Of a stretch of DNA of 64,000 bases, positions 45,922-55,143 are shown in pieces. The stretch spans positions 44,311-108,310 of the forward strand of contig JAKSKZ010000006.1 in the NCBI GenBank assembly GCA_024401475.1. The letters are read 5' to 3'. The notes below the pieces were generated by a model, which was given only the letters and a program-made list of their open reading frames with translations, did no database searches and had not been told where the DNA came from. The DNA comes from Paludibacteraceae bacterium. GTDB lineage: Bacteria; Bacteroidota; Bacteroidia; Bacteroidales; Paludibacteraceae. The position numbers were made by a program, and so were the translations under genes. Within the stretch, counting starts at the first letter, position 1. The number at the start of each line of letters is the position of its first letter.

Positions 45922-46998
45922 ATGGATTTTAATGATATAAAAAAATATTATGATAGTATAGATATATTTGGAGATGAGGTTATGCCCGTAGAGTTTCAAG
46001 AAAAATATACTGATTTTGCAATGGAAGCATATAGGCTTGCAATGGAAAAAAATGCATATAAAAAACCTAGTATAGATGAAGTTAAGAGAAATTCTAAAGT
46101 CTTTTTTCAGGTAGATATATTGACAGAATCCAATCAGTTTTTATATAAGAATGGGCTTTGTCGGTATGTTTTTGAGAAAGAGGATGGTTTTGAACGAAGT
46201 CTTCAAAAACGAAAAATGAAATTTGTTGGCAATGCAATTGTCGGAGATTTTTGGAATTCTTATGTGTATGATTCTATTGGAAGATTTTTGGTTTTCCAAC
46301 CGAGCCTTTTTGGATTTGTATCTTTGTCAGAAAATGATAATTCTGTTGACATAAAACTAAATCATTCGAAAGTCCTCACAAGTTTGCATTTTAGCAAATT
46401 TATTTTCCAACAGAGTAGGTCGTCTTTTGTTTGGTTAGTGAATAATACACCTCATTTTTTAATTAGATTGTGTAAAAAATATGATTTTGATAAGAATATT
46501 GAAATTAATAAATTGGTTGTAGAAGATTCTATTGGCTTATTGAACGATTTTTCAAATAGTAATAGAGAAAAAATAGCCTATGATAGTTTATTTGTTCGTC
46601 GTGATTCTGATGGCAAATTGCACATACATGATAGTCTGATTCGTGATCTTTGTTATTATATGGGAAAATCGGATGTTTCTAAGAATACATTGTTTATTTG
46701 TTACTATTCGGACGTGCTGAGTTCTATAAGAGGGCGGTCCCCTTATTATTTAGAAGATTTCTCTTTACCCGAGAGAATGCAAATCGCAGCGTATGTGGGA
46801 TATTATTATCATAGGTCGGGAGCAATGACTACTCATAACGTTTTTAGAAAGGAACTTTTCGAAAATGATGATTTTGTGCGTTTTATAGAATCTCATGATT
46901 ATTTCGGCTTAGATGGGTTTCAAGACCTGATAGAAAGTTTGGTTGAGGAGGAAGAGGAGGCTCGAAATTTGTCTCTTTTGAGGAGCAGTGAAAATTAA
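45922..46998 (+). CDS. Paralogue of the immunity lipoprotein, without signal peptide
   Basis: A 358-residue paralogue of the preceding lipoprotein. Its opening DEVMPVEFQEKYTDFAMEAY aligns with [20 protein letters not shown] of gene 1, and it ends with the same DYFGLDGFQDLIESL motif followed by a Glu-rich stretch. No signal peptide is encoded before ATG 45922. A short ATG-started frame at 45911 (MKNVWILMI then stop) looks like a possible signal-peptide remnant in another frame. It may be a cytoplasmic homologue or an N-terminally truncated, non-functional copy. Confidence 0.7.
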   Translation: MDFNDIKKYYDSIDIFGDEVMPVEFQEKYTDFAMEAYRLAMEKNAYKKPSIDEVKRNSKVFFQVDILTESNQFLYKNGLCRYVFEKEDGFERSLQKRKMKFVGNAIVGDFWNSYVYDSIGRFLVFQPSLFGFVSLSENDNSVDIKLNHSKVLTSLHFSKFIFQQSRSSFVWLVNNTPHFLIRLCKKYDFDKNIEINKLVVEDSIGLLNDFSNSNREKIAYDSLFVRRDSDGKLHIHDSLIRDLCYYMGKSDVSKNTLFICYYSDVLSSIRGRSPYYLEDFSLPERMQIAAYVGYYYHRSGAMTTHNVFRKELFENDDFVRFIESHDYFGLDGFQDLIESLVEEEEEARNLSLLRSSEN

Positions 46999-47000
46999 GC

Positions 47001-47105
47001 AATAGTAAATTGTCAATCTTGTTTTGTAATGGATTATTTGAATTTGAATGAAGGGATGCAGTCGGTTGTGCGGATAGCAAAGGCTTTGACGAGAGAGTTA
47101 GGAAA
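47001..47105 (+). pseudogene. Duplicated leader and 5' end of tssH (truncated)
   Basis: These 105 bases match 48737-48841 with 5 mismatches (about 95% identity): the untranslated leader AATAGTAAATTGTC... and the first ~26 codons of tssH. Translation from ATG 47029 gives MDYLNLNEGMQSVVRIAKAL and a stop soon after the copy ends. This is a partial duplication of the tssH start, left upstream of the second lipoprotein gene. Confidence 0.85.
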
Positions 47106-47119
47106 AAGTATTATTTTTT

Positions 47120-47354
47120 GATAATTATCTGCAAGGTTGGGTAGATGAGCCTCCTTTAGGTTGGGAAGAGAGAAGGTCGATTTAAAATACTTGCAAGATT
47201 ATTTTAAATTATGACAAGGCAATATGTGATTCTGTAAAACAAGATTTTCCGTCTAAAAATCAAGAGTGGTACGAACCTCAGGAATATATCAAATACCCGA
47301 CAATAGAATATTGTGATTTAAAAGAGCAAACCGATGAAAAAGAAAAGAGTAAGT
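47120..47354 (+). pseudogene. Broken gene fragment joined to the tssH copy
   Basis: One frame from 47120 reads DNYLQGWVDEPPLGWEERRS, then a TAA stop at 47183-47185, and continues in the same frame as CDSVKQDFPSKNQEWYEPQE and on to a TAG at 47352-47354. It has no start codon and is out of frame with the tssH copy. It looks like the 3' part of an older gene, perhaps another immunity or effector gene, that lost its 5' end in the rearrangement. Its stop overlaps the start of the next lipoprotein gene. Confidence 0.6.
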
Positions 47355-48734
47355 AGTCTTTGTGTGTTTTTTTTGACCGTTCTTATGGGGTGTGTTCAAG
47401 AGAAAAACTCTAAGCAAATTGTGGTTGACAAAGAGGATTTAGAACAAGAAGTAGTCCGTGTAGATACAATCTTCGCAGTGGCTGATGAAGTTTTGGAAGA
47501 TGATGTGGTGGAAGAATGTGATATTGATTCATTACGTAATATATTAATTGAAGTTAGGGCTGGTAATTATATGACGCAACGAGAGGATTCTTTGTTGAGA
47601 AGTAAGGAAAAAAGATATATAGAGAAAATAATGCAAATTCCAGGAGTAGATGACTATGCGTATTCGGAAAGTTTTGATGGATTTGAAGCACTTCAAGAGG
47701 TGGAGATGGCTGTTTTTCAAAGATATATGCAAAAACATTATCCGAATGTTTTCAATTCAGATGCGGTTAAGAATGGATTAAGTTCTTTCTATGGCATAGA
47801 TTGGGATGCAGTAGGGGATAATGAAGAAATAGTCCAATTCGCTAATTTTTCAATTATGTTTTCCCCTGATTGGCTTGATGACAAGAGTACGGACGAGCAA
47901 AAACTTATGTGTTATGAATCTGCCACATCGTTTTCTTTGAAATATTGTGTTGTTTTATGTGGAATTGAAGATCGCTTTATTTCTTTTGAAAAAACGGATA
48001 CTGTGGATTTAGGTTATATAGAAATGTGGTTACCTGATACAGAAAGCGATATTGTATTTGATAAGGCAAAGATGGAAAGATTGGTTCATCGGAATCTTTA
48101 TATAGTAAACAGAAACAAATGTTCAAGAAATTGGTTGCTACTAAACGATATTAAATTTTTAGAAAGAGCTTTGGTGCATTATGGATATGATAAAGATTAT
48201 TATGTCAATAGAAAAATAATAAACTATAGATTGGGACCATATCTTGGTAAAAATAGTGTTGAAGATGAATTGGATTTATATTATTATAGTTACCATTTGT
48301 TTGTCAATTATTTGTGGAAAATAAACGAAAATTTGTTAAAGATGGTTGCTGAGGAAACCCAGAAGGAGATTGAGCATTATGAAAAAGACCATCGTTTATC
48401 AATGAATACTAAATTGTTTGACATCTTGAGTAATTGTGTTTTGCATTCTGATAAGAATGATATGCGCAATGCTGAATTTTTTTGTCGTTTTGCCTTGATG
48501 GAGATAGGGCTGAACAAGCAATTTTGTAGGTACAACAGGAACGGATATTTTAATATAGAGGGATGTTCAACATCATATTATCTGTTTGAAAAGGAGATAA
48601 TGGATGAGGCAAAAAAAAATAATTATTTTGGCTTGGAAGGTTTTGGCGATGTCCTTCGTGTTTTGAACTGGGATGCCAAACATGATCCACAGGGAAGTAA
48701 TGAATATGTGCCTTTTGATTATACAACTTTGTGA
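47334..48734 (+). CDS. Candidate immunity lipoprotein 2
   Basis: A 466-residue predicted lipoprotein with lipobox VLMGC (Cys20). The mature part is largely helical. Its C-terminal NNYFGLEGFGDVLRVL matches the end motif of the two upstream family members, so all three are related although the N-terminal parts differ. It is placed between the truncated tssH copy and the real tssH. The most likely role is immunity to the present or a past effector, or a spare (orphan) immunity protein. AT content is high. Confidence 0.72.
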   Translation: MKKKRVSSLCVFFLTVLMGCVQEKNSKQIVVDKEDLEQEVVRVDTIFAVADEVLEDDVVEECDIDSLRNILIEVRAGNYMTQREDSLLRSKEKRYIEKIMQIPGVDDYAYSESFDGFEALQEVEMAVFQRYMQKHYPNVFNSDAVKNGLSSFYGIDWDAVGDNEEIVQFANFSIMFSPDWLDDKSTDEQKLMCYESATSFSLKYCVVLCGIEDRFISFEKTDTVDLGYIEMWLPDTESDIVFDKAKMERLVHRNLYIVNRNKCSRNWLLLNDIKFLERALVHYGYDKDYYVNRKIINYRLGPYLGKNSVEDELDLYYYSYHLFVNYLWKINENLLKMVAEETQKEIEHYEKDHRLSMNTKLFDILSNCVLHSDKNDMRNAEFFCRFALMEIGLNKQFCRYNRNGYFNIEGCSTSYYLFEKEIMDEAKKNNYFGLEGFGDVLRVLNWDAKHDPQGSNEYVPFDYTTL

Positions 48735-48764
48735 TTAATAGTAAATTGTCAATCTTGTTTTGTA

Positions 48765-51020
48765 ATGGATTATTTGAATTTGAATGAAGAGATGCAATCG
48801 GCTGTGCGGATTGCAAAGGCTTTGGCGAGAGAGTTAGGAAACGGAGTCTTTTCTGCGGCACATTTGTTAAAGGCAATGCTCCATAAAGATGTCGGTCTCT
48901 CGGCATTTGTGCGTTCTATTGGAAAGGATGTCGCTTATTTGGACGAATGGGCAGAAATAAGGATGGATGAATGTAGGAAGCAAGTGGGCGTTGGGGACGT
49001 AGAAGCTGATGATTCTGTACTTCGTGCGTTTGAAGAGGCTGATAATGTTCGCCTAAAATTAGGTTTGTTGGAGGTGACTCCCATATCTGTATTGTGTGCT
49101 TTATCGAAGCCTTCTGTTGCTTTTTCCACCGATCAATTACGTTCGTTTCCTATTCGGGAAAAGGATATTTTGGAGGTGTTTTGTAGTAATGATAAAAAAG
49201 AAGCTGATACTCCGAAGATAAATCAAATTGACGAAAAGAGAGTGCCTTCATCGGCGTTGGAGAAATATTGCATTCATAAAAATGCTCAGTATGAGATAGG
49301 TAAACTAAAGCCGATTGTCTGTAGAGAAATGGAATTAATGCAGATGGCTGAAATTTTGGGCAGGTTTTCGAAACCCAATGTGATGGTGACAGGTGATTCT
49401 GGCGTCGGAAAGAGTGCGTTGGTTGATGGTTTGGTGTATGGCATTGCTACGAAGCAGGTCCCTATCTTTTTACAAGACACCTCTGTTTGGGAGTTGGATT
49501 TAGGAGCTCTTATTGCTGGAGCTTCTTATAAGGGAGAGGTGGAGGATCGTTTGAAATCAATCATCAAGGAACTGCGCCAAAAGAATCAAGTCGTTCTCTT
49601 TATCGATGATATTCATGTGTTATTGGACGCTAAACACGGTAATTCTGGCGTGTCAAATATATTGAAGGCGGAACTTTCAAAAGGTGATTTTACCGTGATT
49701 GGCGTAACGACAGAGGATGAATACCGAAAGTCGATAGAGCCAGACAAGGCAATCTGCAGAAGATTTGAGGTGCTTCATATCTCAGAACCAACGGAAGGTG
49801 ATGCCGTGGAAATGCTTAAGTTTGAAATGCAAGGTTATCAAGCCTATCACAAATTAAAAGTGGATGAATCGGTGATGTATGAGGCAGTTCGTTTTGCCAA
49901 ACGATATGTGAAGGATAGACGTCTGCCCGATTCTGCTATTGATTTGCTGGATAGAACGATGGCGGCCGTGAAGTTGGCCAACGAAACGTTAACTCCTTCT
50001 TCCGAACAAGTGACGACGGAACAGTTGGCGGCTGTCGTAGCCCAAAAGACGGGTATTCCTATAGGCAAAATTCAGGCAAGTGAGAAAGAGCGTTTGTTGA
50101 ATATGGAGGCCCAACTTAGAAAGAGGGTTGTTGGGCAAGATCGAGCCTTGAAAGCATTGGTTGAGGCTATTCAAGAATCAAGAAGCGGAATGAATAAGCA
50201 AGGGCAGCCTATAGGTTCCTTCTTTTTTCTTGGCCCGACGGGAACGGGAAAAACGGAACTGACAAAAGCCTTGGCAGAAGCTCTGTTTAATGACGAAAAG
50301 GCCATGATTCGTTTTGACATGTCTGAGTTCAAGGAAGAACATTCGGCCGCATTGCTTTATGGTGCTCCTCCTGGATATGTTGGTTATGAGGAAGGAGGTA
50401 TGTTAGTGAATAAAATTCGCCAGCAACCTTATTCCGTGGTCCTTTTTGATGAGATAGAGAAGGCACATCCCTCTGTTTTTGATATTTTTTTGCAGATATT
50501 GGATGAAGGAAAGTTGCATGACCGTTTAGGTAAAGAGGGAGATTTCTCTAATTCTATTATTATTTTTACCTCTAACGTGGGGAGTGAATGGATTTCTCAT
50601 GAAATGGAGGAGGGTAGAGTGCCGAGCACCATTCAAATGATGGAGGTGATGGGAACTTATTTCAGGCCTGAATTTTTAGCTCGTCTATCGGAAATTGTTC
50701 CGTTTGCCCCAATAGGAGAGAGTGTTTTGATGCAAATATTTGAAATCCATTTCCGAAATTTCCAAAAGTTGTTGGTTGAAAAAGGGATAGCTGTTGAAAT
50801 TTCTGAGGAAGCAAGTAGAATGTTGGCATTCAAAGGGTTTACGCCTAAATACGGGGCCCGTCAAGTATCCGGAGCGATTCGTAATTATTTGAGGCGCCCT
50901 ATATCAAAGATGATTTTGTCTGACAATCTCCAAAAGGGCGATACGCTTATCGTAAGTTTGGATGGCTTTTCAGATTTGTCTTTTTCTGTACGTCATTCCG
51001 ATTTTGAGGTTGCCCAATAA
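48765..51020 (+). CDS. tssH: T6SS sheath-disassembly ATPase TssH (ClpV), without a middle domain
   Basis: A 751-residue AAA+ unfoldase with a Clp_N domain (residues 1-~140), AAA1 with Walker A GDSGVGKS (210-217) and pore loop GASYKGEVEDR, and AAA2 with Walker A GPTGTGKT (490-497), Walker B VVLFDEIE and pore loop GAPPGYVGYEEGG. AAA1 Walker B is LFIDDIH, with Asp where Glu is usual. After PDSAIDLLDR the chain goes straight to TTEQLAAVVAQKTGIP, so the coiled-coil middle domain of ClpB and most ClpV proteins is missing. It is the last gene of the locus and recycles contracted sheath. Confidence 0.9.
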   Translation: MDYLNLNEEMQSAVRIAKALARELGNGVFSAAHLLKAMLHKDVGLSAFVRSIGKDVAYLDEWAEIRMDECRKQVGVGDVEADDSVLRAFEEADNVRLKLGLLEVTPISVLCALSKPSVAFSTDQLRSFPIREKDILEVFCSNDKKEADTPKINQIDEKRVPSSALEKYCIHKNAQYEIGKLKPIVCREMELMQMAEILGRFSKPNVMVTGDSGVGKSALVDGLVYGIATKQVPIFLQDTSVWELDLGALIAGASYKGEVEDRLKSIIKELRQKNQVVLFIDDIHVLLDAKHGNSGVSNILKAELSKGDFTVIGVTTEDEYRKSIEPDKAICRRFEVLHISEPTEGDAVEMLKFEMQGYQAYHKLKVDESVMYEAVRFAKRYVKDRRLPDSAIDLLDRTMAAVKLANETLTPSSEQVTTEQLAAVVAQKTGIPIGKIQASEKERLLNMEAQLRKRVVGQDRALKALVEAIQESRSGMNKQGQPIGSFFFLGPTGTGKTELTKALAEALFNDEKAMIRFDMSEFKEEHSAALLYGAPPGYVGYEEGGMLVNKIRQQPYSVVLFDEIEKAHPSVFDIFLQILDEGKLHDRLGKEGDFSNSIIIFTSNVGSEWISHEMEEGRVPSTIQMMEVMGTYFRPEFLARLSEIVPFAPIGESVLMQIFEIHFRNFQKLLVEKGIAVEISEEASRMLAFKGFTPKYGARQVSGAIRNYLRRPISKMILSDNLQKGDTLIVSLDGFSDLSFSVRHSDFEVAQ

Positions 51021-51078
51021 ATGCGAGCAGTTTTTGTCCCACTTCAAAAATCGGTCTTGAAAAAACTGACATCTGTCT

Positions 51079-51106
51079 ATTGTAACAAATAAATTAATTA
51101 CCTTTG
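51079..51106 (+). promoter_or_regulatory. Promoter of dxs
   Basis: TACCTTTG at 51099-51106 is a perfect TAnnTTTG element, with ATTG at 51079-51082 (16-base spacing), 30 bases before the dxs start and just after the end of the T6SS operon. Confidence 0.6.
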
Positions 51107-51136
51107 TAAGATATTACAAGAAAAGGAATAGAGAAG

Positions 51137-53035
51137 ATGGAAGAAAAAACAGATGATAGATTGCTGTTGAATATTGAATATCCTTCGGATTTGAAGAAGT
51201 TGAAGGTGGAGCAGTTGCCTCAATTATGTGATGAGGTTCGCCGTTTCATCATTGACGAATTGTCAAATAATCCAGGACATTTCGCAGCCAGTCTTGGAAC
51301 TGTCGAGTTGACCGTTGCTTTGCATTATGTTTTTGATACTCCGGAAGATCGTATCGTATGGGACGTTGGGCACCAAGCTTATACGCATAAGATCTTGACG
51401 GGGCGTCGTTCTGTTTTCCGTACAAATCGTAAGTTCCGAGGCATTTGTGGCTTCCCTAATCCAAAGGAGAGCAAATATGACTCTTTTATTGCAGGACATG
51501 CTTCGAATTCAATTTCTGCCGCTTTAGGTATATCGGTTGCTCAAAGACTATTTAAGAGCAGTCGTCAGACGGTGGCTGTGATTGGAGATGGTGCGATGAC
51601 GGGTGGCTTGGCTTTCGAAGGCTTGAACAATGCCTCTTTCTGTGATAATAACTTGATGATCATCTTGAACGACAATCACATGGCTATTGATCATGTGGTA
51701 GGTGGATTGAGCGAATATTTGGTGAAGTTGACTACTTCACAAACCTATAATAAGTGGCGCAATAAACTTTATAAACTTTGTCTTCGCATAGGATTGATCA
51801 AGGAGTCGCAAAGAGAAGGGTTGATTCGAATGAATAACTCTTTGAAGGCTGTTTTGACGAGCCAACATAATTTGTTTGAGGGTTTGAATATCCGTTATTT
51901 TGGTCCTGTGGATGGACATGACGTGATTCAATTGGTAAAGGTTTTGCGTGATGTTAAAGATTTCAACGGTCCCAAAGTATTGCATATTAAGACGAAGAAG
52001 GGCAAGGGTTTCAAGCCAGCTGAAGAGTCGGCTACAGAATGGCATGCACCAGGCAAGTTTGATAAGAATACAGGGAAACGAATCATTCCGCCAATTACGG
52101 CAGATATGCCACCTTTGTTCCAAGATGTCTTTGGACATACATTGGTGGAGTTGGCACGTATGAATGATAAGGTGGTTGGCGTTACTCCAGCCATGCCTAC
52201 GGGTTGCTCCATGTCCTTCTTGATGCATGAGATGCCAGAACGTACGTTTGATGTGGGAATTGCTGAAGGTCATGCAGTTACATTCTCTGCTGGGTTGGCG
52301 AAGGAGGGTATGATGCCTTTCTGCAATATCTATTCGTCGTTCATGCAGCGTGCTTATGATAATGTTATTCATGACGTGGCGTTGCAGAATTTGGATATGG
52401 TTATTTGCTTGGATCGAGCAGGATTGGTCGGAGCTGACGGAGCCACTCACCATGGTGCATTTGATATGGCAAGTTTCCGTTGTGTGCCAAATTTGACAAT
52501 AGCATCACCGTTGAATGAGATAGAATTGCGTAATCTAATGTTTACGGCTCAAGAGCCAGGACATGGACCATTCATTATCCGTTATCCGAGAGGTAAGGGG
52601 GTCATAGCGGATTGGCATAAACCTATGGAAAGAGTGGAAGTGGGCACAGGAGTTTGCCTCCGCGAGGGTACAGATGTCGCATTGCTTTCTATCGGCCCGA
52701 TAGGAAACAGGGCCGCAAAGGCGATAAGTCGTGCAGTTGAGGCTGGAATGTCAATCGCTCACTACGATATGCGTTTTTTGAAACCGCTTGATGAAAAGAT
52801 TTTGCATGAGGTTGGGCAGCGTTTTAAAAACGTTGTGACAATTGAGGATGGGGCAAAAAATGGTGGTTTTGGCTCTGCTGTATTGGAATTCTTTGCAGAC
52901 AATAATTATTCTGTTCAAGTAAGGCGTATTGGTTTGCCTGATCATTTTGTAGAGCATGGAACGCCAGATGAGTTGTACACGATGCTAGGAATGAATGAAG
53001 ATGGAATATTGAAAGTGTTGTTGGAATTCAAGTGA
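51137..53035 (+). CDS. dxs: 1-deoxy-D-xylulose-5-phosphate synthase
   Basis: A 632-residue thiamine-diphosphate enzyme that condenses pyruvate and glyceraldehyde-3-phosphate, the first step of the MEP isoprenoid route and a source for thiamine and pyridoxal. Signatures are [15 protein letters not shown], the TPP/Mg2+ motif [19 protein letters not shown]...NDN, the transketolase-type central domain ([33 protein letters not shown]), and a C-terminal domain ending [14 protein letters not shown]. Full length, with its own promoter. Confidence 0.96.
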   Translation: MEEKTDDRLLLNIEYPSDLKKLKVEQLPQLCDEVRRFIIDELSNNPGHFAASLGTVELTVALHYVFDTPEDRIVWDVGHQAYTHKILTGRRSVFRTNRKFRGICGFPNPKESKYDSFIAGHASNSISAALGISVAQRLFKSSRQTVAVIGDGAMTGGLAFEGLNNASFCDNNLMIILNDNHMAIDHVVGGLSEYLVKLTTSQTYNKWRNKLYKLCLRIGLIKESQREGLIRMNNSLKAVLTSQHNLFEGLNIRYFGPVDGHDVIQLVKVLRDVKDFNGPKVLHIKTKKGKGFKPAEESATEWHAPGKFDKNTGKRIIPPITADMPPLFQDVFGHTLVELARMNDKVVGVTPAMPTGCSMSFLMHEMPERTFDVGIAEGHAVTFSAGLAKEGMMPFCNIYSSFMQRAYDNVIHDVALQNLDMVICLDRAGLVGADGATHHGAFDMASFRCVPNLTIASPLNEIELRNLMFTAQEPGHGPFIIRYPRGKGVIADWHKPMERVEVGTGVCLREGTDVALLSIGPIGNRAAKAISRAVEAGMSIAHYDMRFLKPLDEKILHEVGQRFKNVVTIEDGAKNGGFGSAVLEFFADNNYSVQVRRIGLPDHFVEHGTPDELYTMLGMNEDGILKVLLEFK

Positions 53036-53246
53036 ATTTGATTCTAATTTGATACTTTTCCCTCTGATTTATTGCAGGTAGACAAAAAAAGTTGTAATAT
53101 AGTATGCTTTTTTGTTACTTTTATGCCAAAATGTCGCATGAAAGTGAAATTTATATGCAATGGGTATAGCTATTAGTCTGATTCTAAATATTTTGCTTTG
53201 ACTAAGATATAGTGACCCGAATTTAATATTAAAAACACACCATAAC

Positions 53247-53531
53247 GTGAACACGAAAGAAGTTATATCAGAATTGAAAAAAAGGTTGTCAATGGACGAA
53301 AAGACCATTGAGATGCTTCTCACGGCCACAGTTGATTCTATTAAAGAAGAGTTGATTGAGGGTAATTCTGTTGCCGTTCAAGGGTTTGGTACTTTTGAGG
53401 TTAGAAAGAAGGAGGAGCGAATTTCTGTAAATCCGTCCACAAAGCAGAGAATGTTGGTTCCTCCCAAGTTGTCTGTAGCCTACAAGCCTAGTGTTACGTT
53501 GAAAGATCGTTTTAAAATAGGTAAAGAATGA
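53247..53531 (+). CDS. HU-family DNA-binding protein (GTG start)
   Basis: A 94-residue HU/IHF-like protein with the usual VQGFGTFEVRKKEERISVNPSTKQ beta-arm region after two helices. The start is GTG 53247; no ATG lies near the N-terminus. It bends or packs DNA. It overlaps the next gene, an HU fusion protein, by ATGA, so the two are translationally coupled and may form heterodimers. Confidence 0.9.
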   Translation: MNTKEVISELKKRLSMDEKTIEMLLTATVDSIKEELIEGNSVAVQGFGTFEVRKKEERISVNPSTKQRMLVPPKLSVAYKPSVTLKDRFKIGKE

Positions 53532-55126
53532 ATGAGAAATTAACACTGCAAGATGTGACCGATAAGTTGGCGGCTCGTATTGGCGTTACGAAGAAGGTGT
53601 CGGATGATTTCCTTCGTGAATTCTTTGCGTTGATTGTCGATTCGTTAGCAAAAGACGGTTTGGTCAAAATTAAAGGTTTAGGTACCTTTAAACTAAAATC
53701 TGTTGAAGAACGTAAAAGTGTAAACGTTCAAACGGGTGCGGAGATGGTTATACCTGCACACGTAAAGGTTACCTACACACCGGATAAAGGACTTAGTTCG
53801 GATATTAACAAGCCATACGCACATTTGCAGACGTATATCTTGGATCAGGATGGTCCTATCGAAGATTCTTCATACGTGGACGACGATGAGTCGGATAGTG
53901 ACGATATGGAGAAAATTGATAATTCAATTTTCGTAAATAACTCTGATGAAGGAGATTCTTTAAATCGTTACTATTTCAATGATGAGTTGGTCCTTGCTGA
54001 TCAGAGGGAAGATGCTACTACTTCTTCTAATGAGACGACCCCTTCTGTTGAGGATTCAAAGGAGAAGAGTGATAGTTCCCAAGAAAACGAAGAGATTCAA
54101 TCTATCTTGGAGGCTCAACCACAAGAAGGACAAGTCGTTTCCGTGTTTACTGAACAAGGTTCCGTAATCGGTACGCCAAGCATTAATCCAGGTCCTGTTG
54201 TGACCTTGTTGATGGATGATTCAGAGGAGGAAAAGTCAAAAGAGAATGTTGGTTCTACTGATGAAAACGTTGATGCTCCTATTTCTGACAATGAACCTAA
54301 AGAACAGGTTCCCGAAAAGAATGAAAAAGAGGAAGTCGATTCTATTGTAGAAGAAAACAAAATTGAGAACGGTAGTTCTTTGGCTTCTGATGGTAATTCT
54401 TCGCAGTCTAGTTCGGATTCGTCTGTTGATGAGGAAAATGTTGGTAGTCAAGAAGATGGAGAATTGGAAGAGAAAAAAGAAACAGAGGATGCCCCAGTTG
54501 ATCAAAATAATAACAAGAGACAATCAACAAATCTTATCGGTTTGTTGATTTTGGTTCTTTTATTGTTGTTGTTAGGTCTAATTGGTTATCTATATAAGGA
54601 TGAATTGAAGTCGGCTTTAAGTACGGAAGAAAAGGTGGAGGAGGTTTTGCCTCCGGTTGTCCAACCTAGTGACAGTTCAAGTTCGACGGAAGAGGAGGAG
54701 ATTTATGATGATAGGTCAGATTCTCATGTCTCAGGCGGTGTTGTCCAACATAGCGACGAAGGCACATTAGATGAGCAGCCAGTTGTTGAAGGGGTAGCAG
54801 AGGAATCTCAGTATAGTTTTGCTCCCGAGTTGGTTCAGTATATGAAGGAGAATCATCCTTCGGAAGATATCTCGATATCTTCAATAAAGGATGAGGTGAA
54901 TTTGACGTCCGGCCGTCGTTTGGTTGACTTGTCATTGAAGTATTATGGACATAAATATTTCTGGGTTTACATCTACTTCTTTAATACGGATGTGATTAAA
55001 GATCCGAATAAGCTTGTACCGGGAACGTTAATTAAGATTCCGGAGTTGAGTTCGTCGTTGGTAAATAAGGACGATAGGCAGAAGTTGGATATGGCTTTTG
55101 AAATTAAAAAACTTATAGAGAAATAG
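53528..55126 (+). CDS. HU-like DNA-binding domain fused to a transmembrane segment and LysM-like domain
   Basis: A 532-residue fusion. Residues 1-~95 are HU-like (KIKGLGTFKLKSVEERKSVNV; PAHVKVTYTPDKGL). Residues ~100-330 are a long acidic, Ser/Glu-rich disordered region. One membrane helix lies at about 335-356 (IGLLILVLLLLLLGLIGYLY). A second acidic linker and a C-terminal LysM-like domain follow (about 458-503; GRRLVDLSLKYYGHKYFW... NKLVPGTLIKIP). With an N-in topology, the HU part could hold DNA while LysM binds peptidoglycan, so it may tether the nucleoid to the envelope. This role is inferred from domain order only. Confidence 0.88.
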   Translation: MNEKLTLQDVTDKLAARIGVTKKVSDDFLREFFALIVDSLAKDGLVKIKGLGTFKLKSVEERKSVNVQTGAEMVIPAHVKVTYTPDKGLSSDINKPYAHLQTYILDQDGPIEDSSYVDDDESDSDDMEKIDNSIFVNNSDEGDSLNRYYFNDELVLADQREDATTSSNETTPSVEDSKEKSDSSQENEEIQSILEAQPQEGQVVSVFTEQGSVIGTPSINPGPVVTLLMDDSEEEKSKENVGSTDENVDAPISDNEPKEQVPEKNEKEEVDSIVEENKIENGSSLASDGNSSQSSSDSSVDEENVGSQEDGELEEKKETEDAPVDQNNNKRQSTNLIGLLILVLLLLLLGLIGYLYKDELKSALSTEEKVEEVLPPVVQPSDSSSSTEEEEIYDDRSDSHVSGGVVQHSDEGTLDEQPVVEGVAEESQYSFAPELVQYMKENHPSEDISISSIKDEVNLTSGRRLVDLSLKYYGHKYFWVYIYFFNTDVIKDPNKLVPGTLIKIPELSSSLVNKDDRQKLDMAFEIKKLIEK

Positions 55127-55143
55127 TTATAGAACAGAGAGAT

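Noticed and set aside
24437..51020. Interpretation of the locus as a contractile injection system or prophage tail
   Set aside because: Presence of TssK, TssN, TssR, Hcp, a ClpV-type ATPase and a PAAR effector with lipoprotein immunity points to a T6SS. No tail-assembly or lysis genes are in the array.
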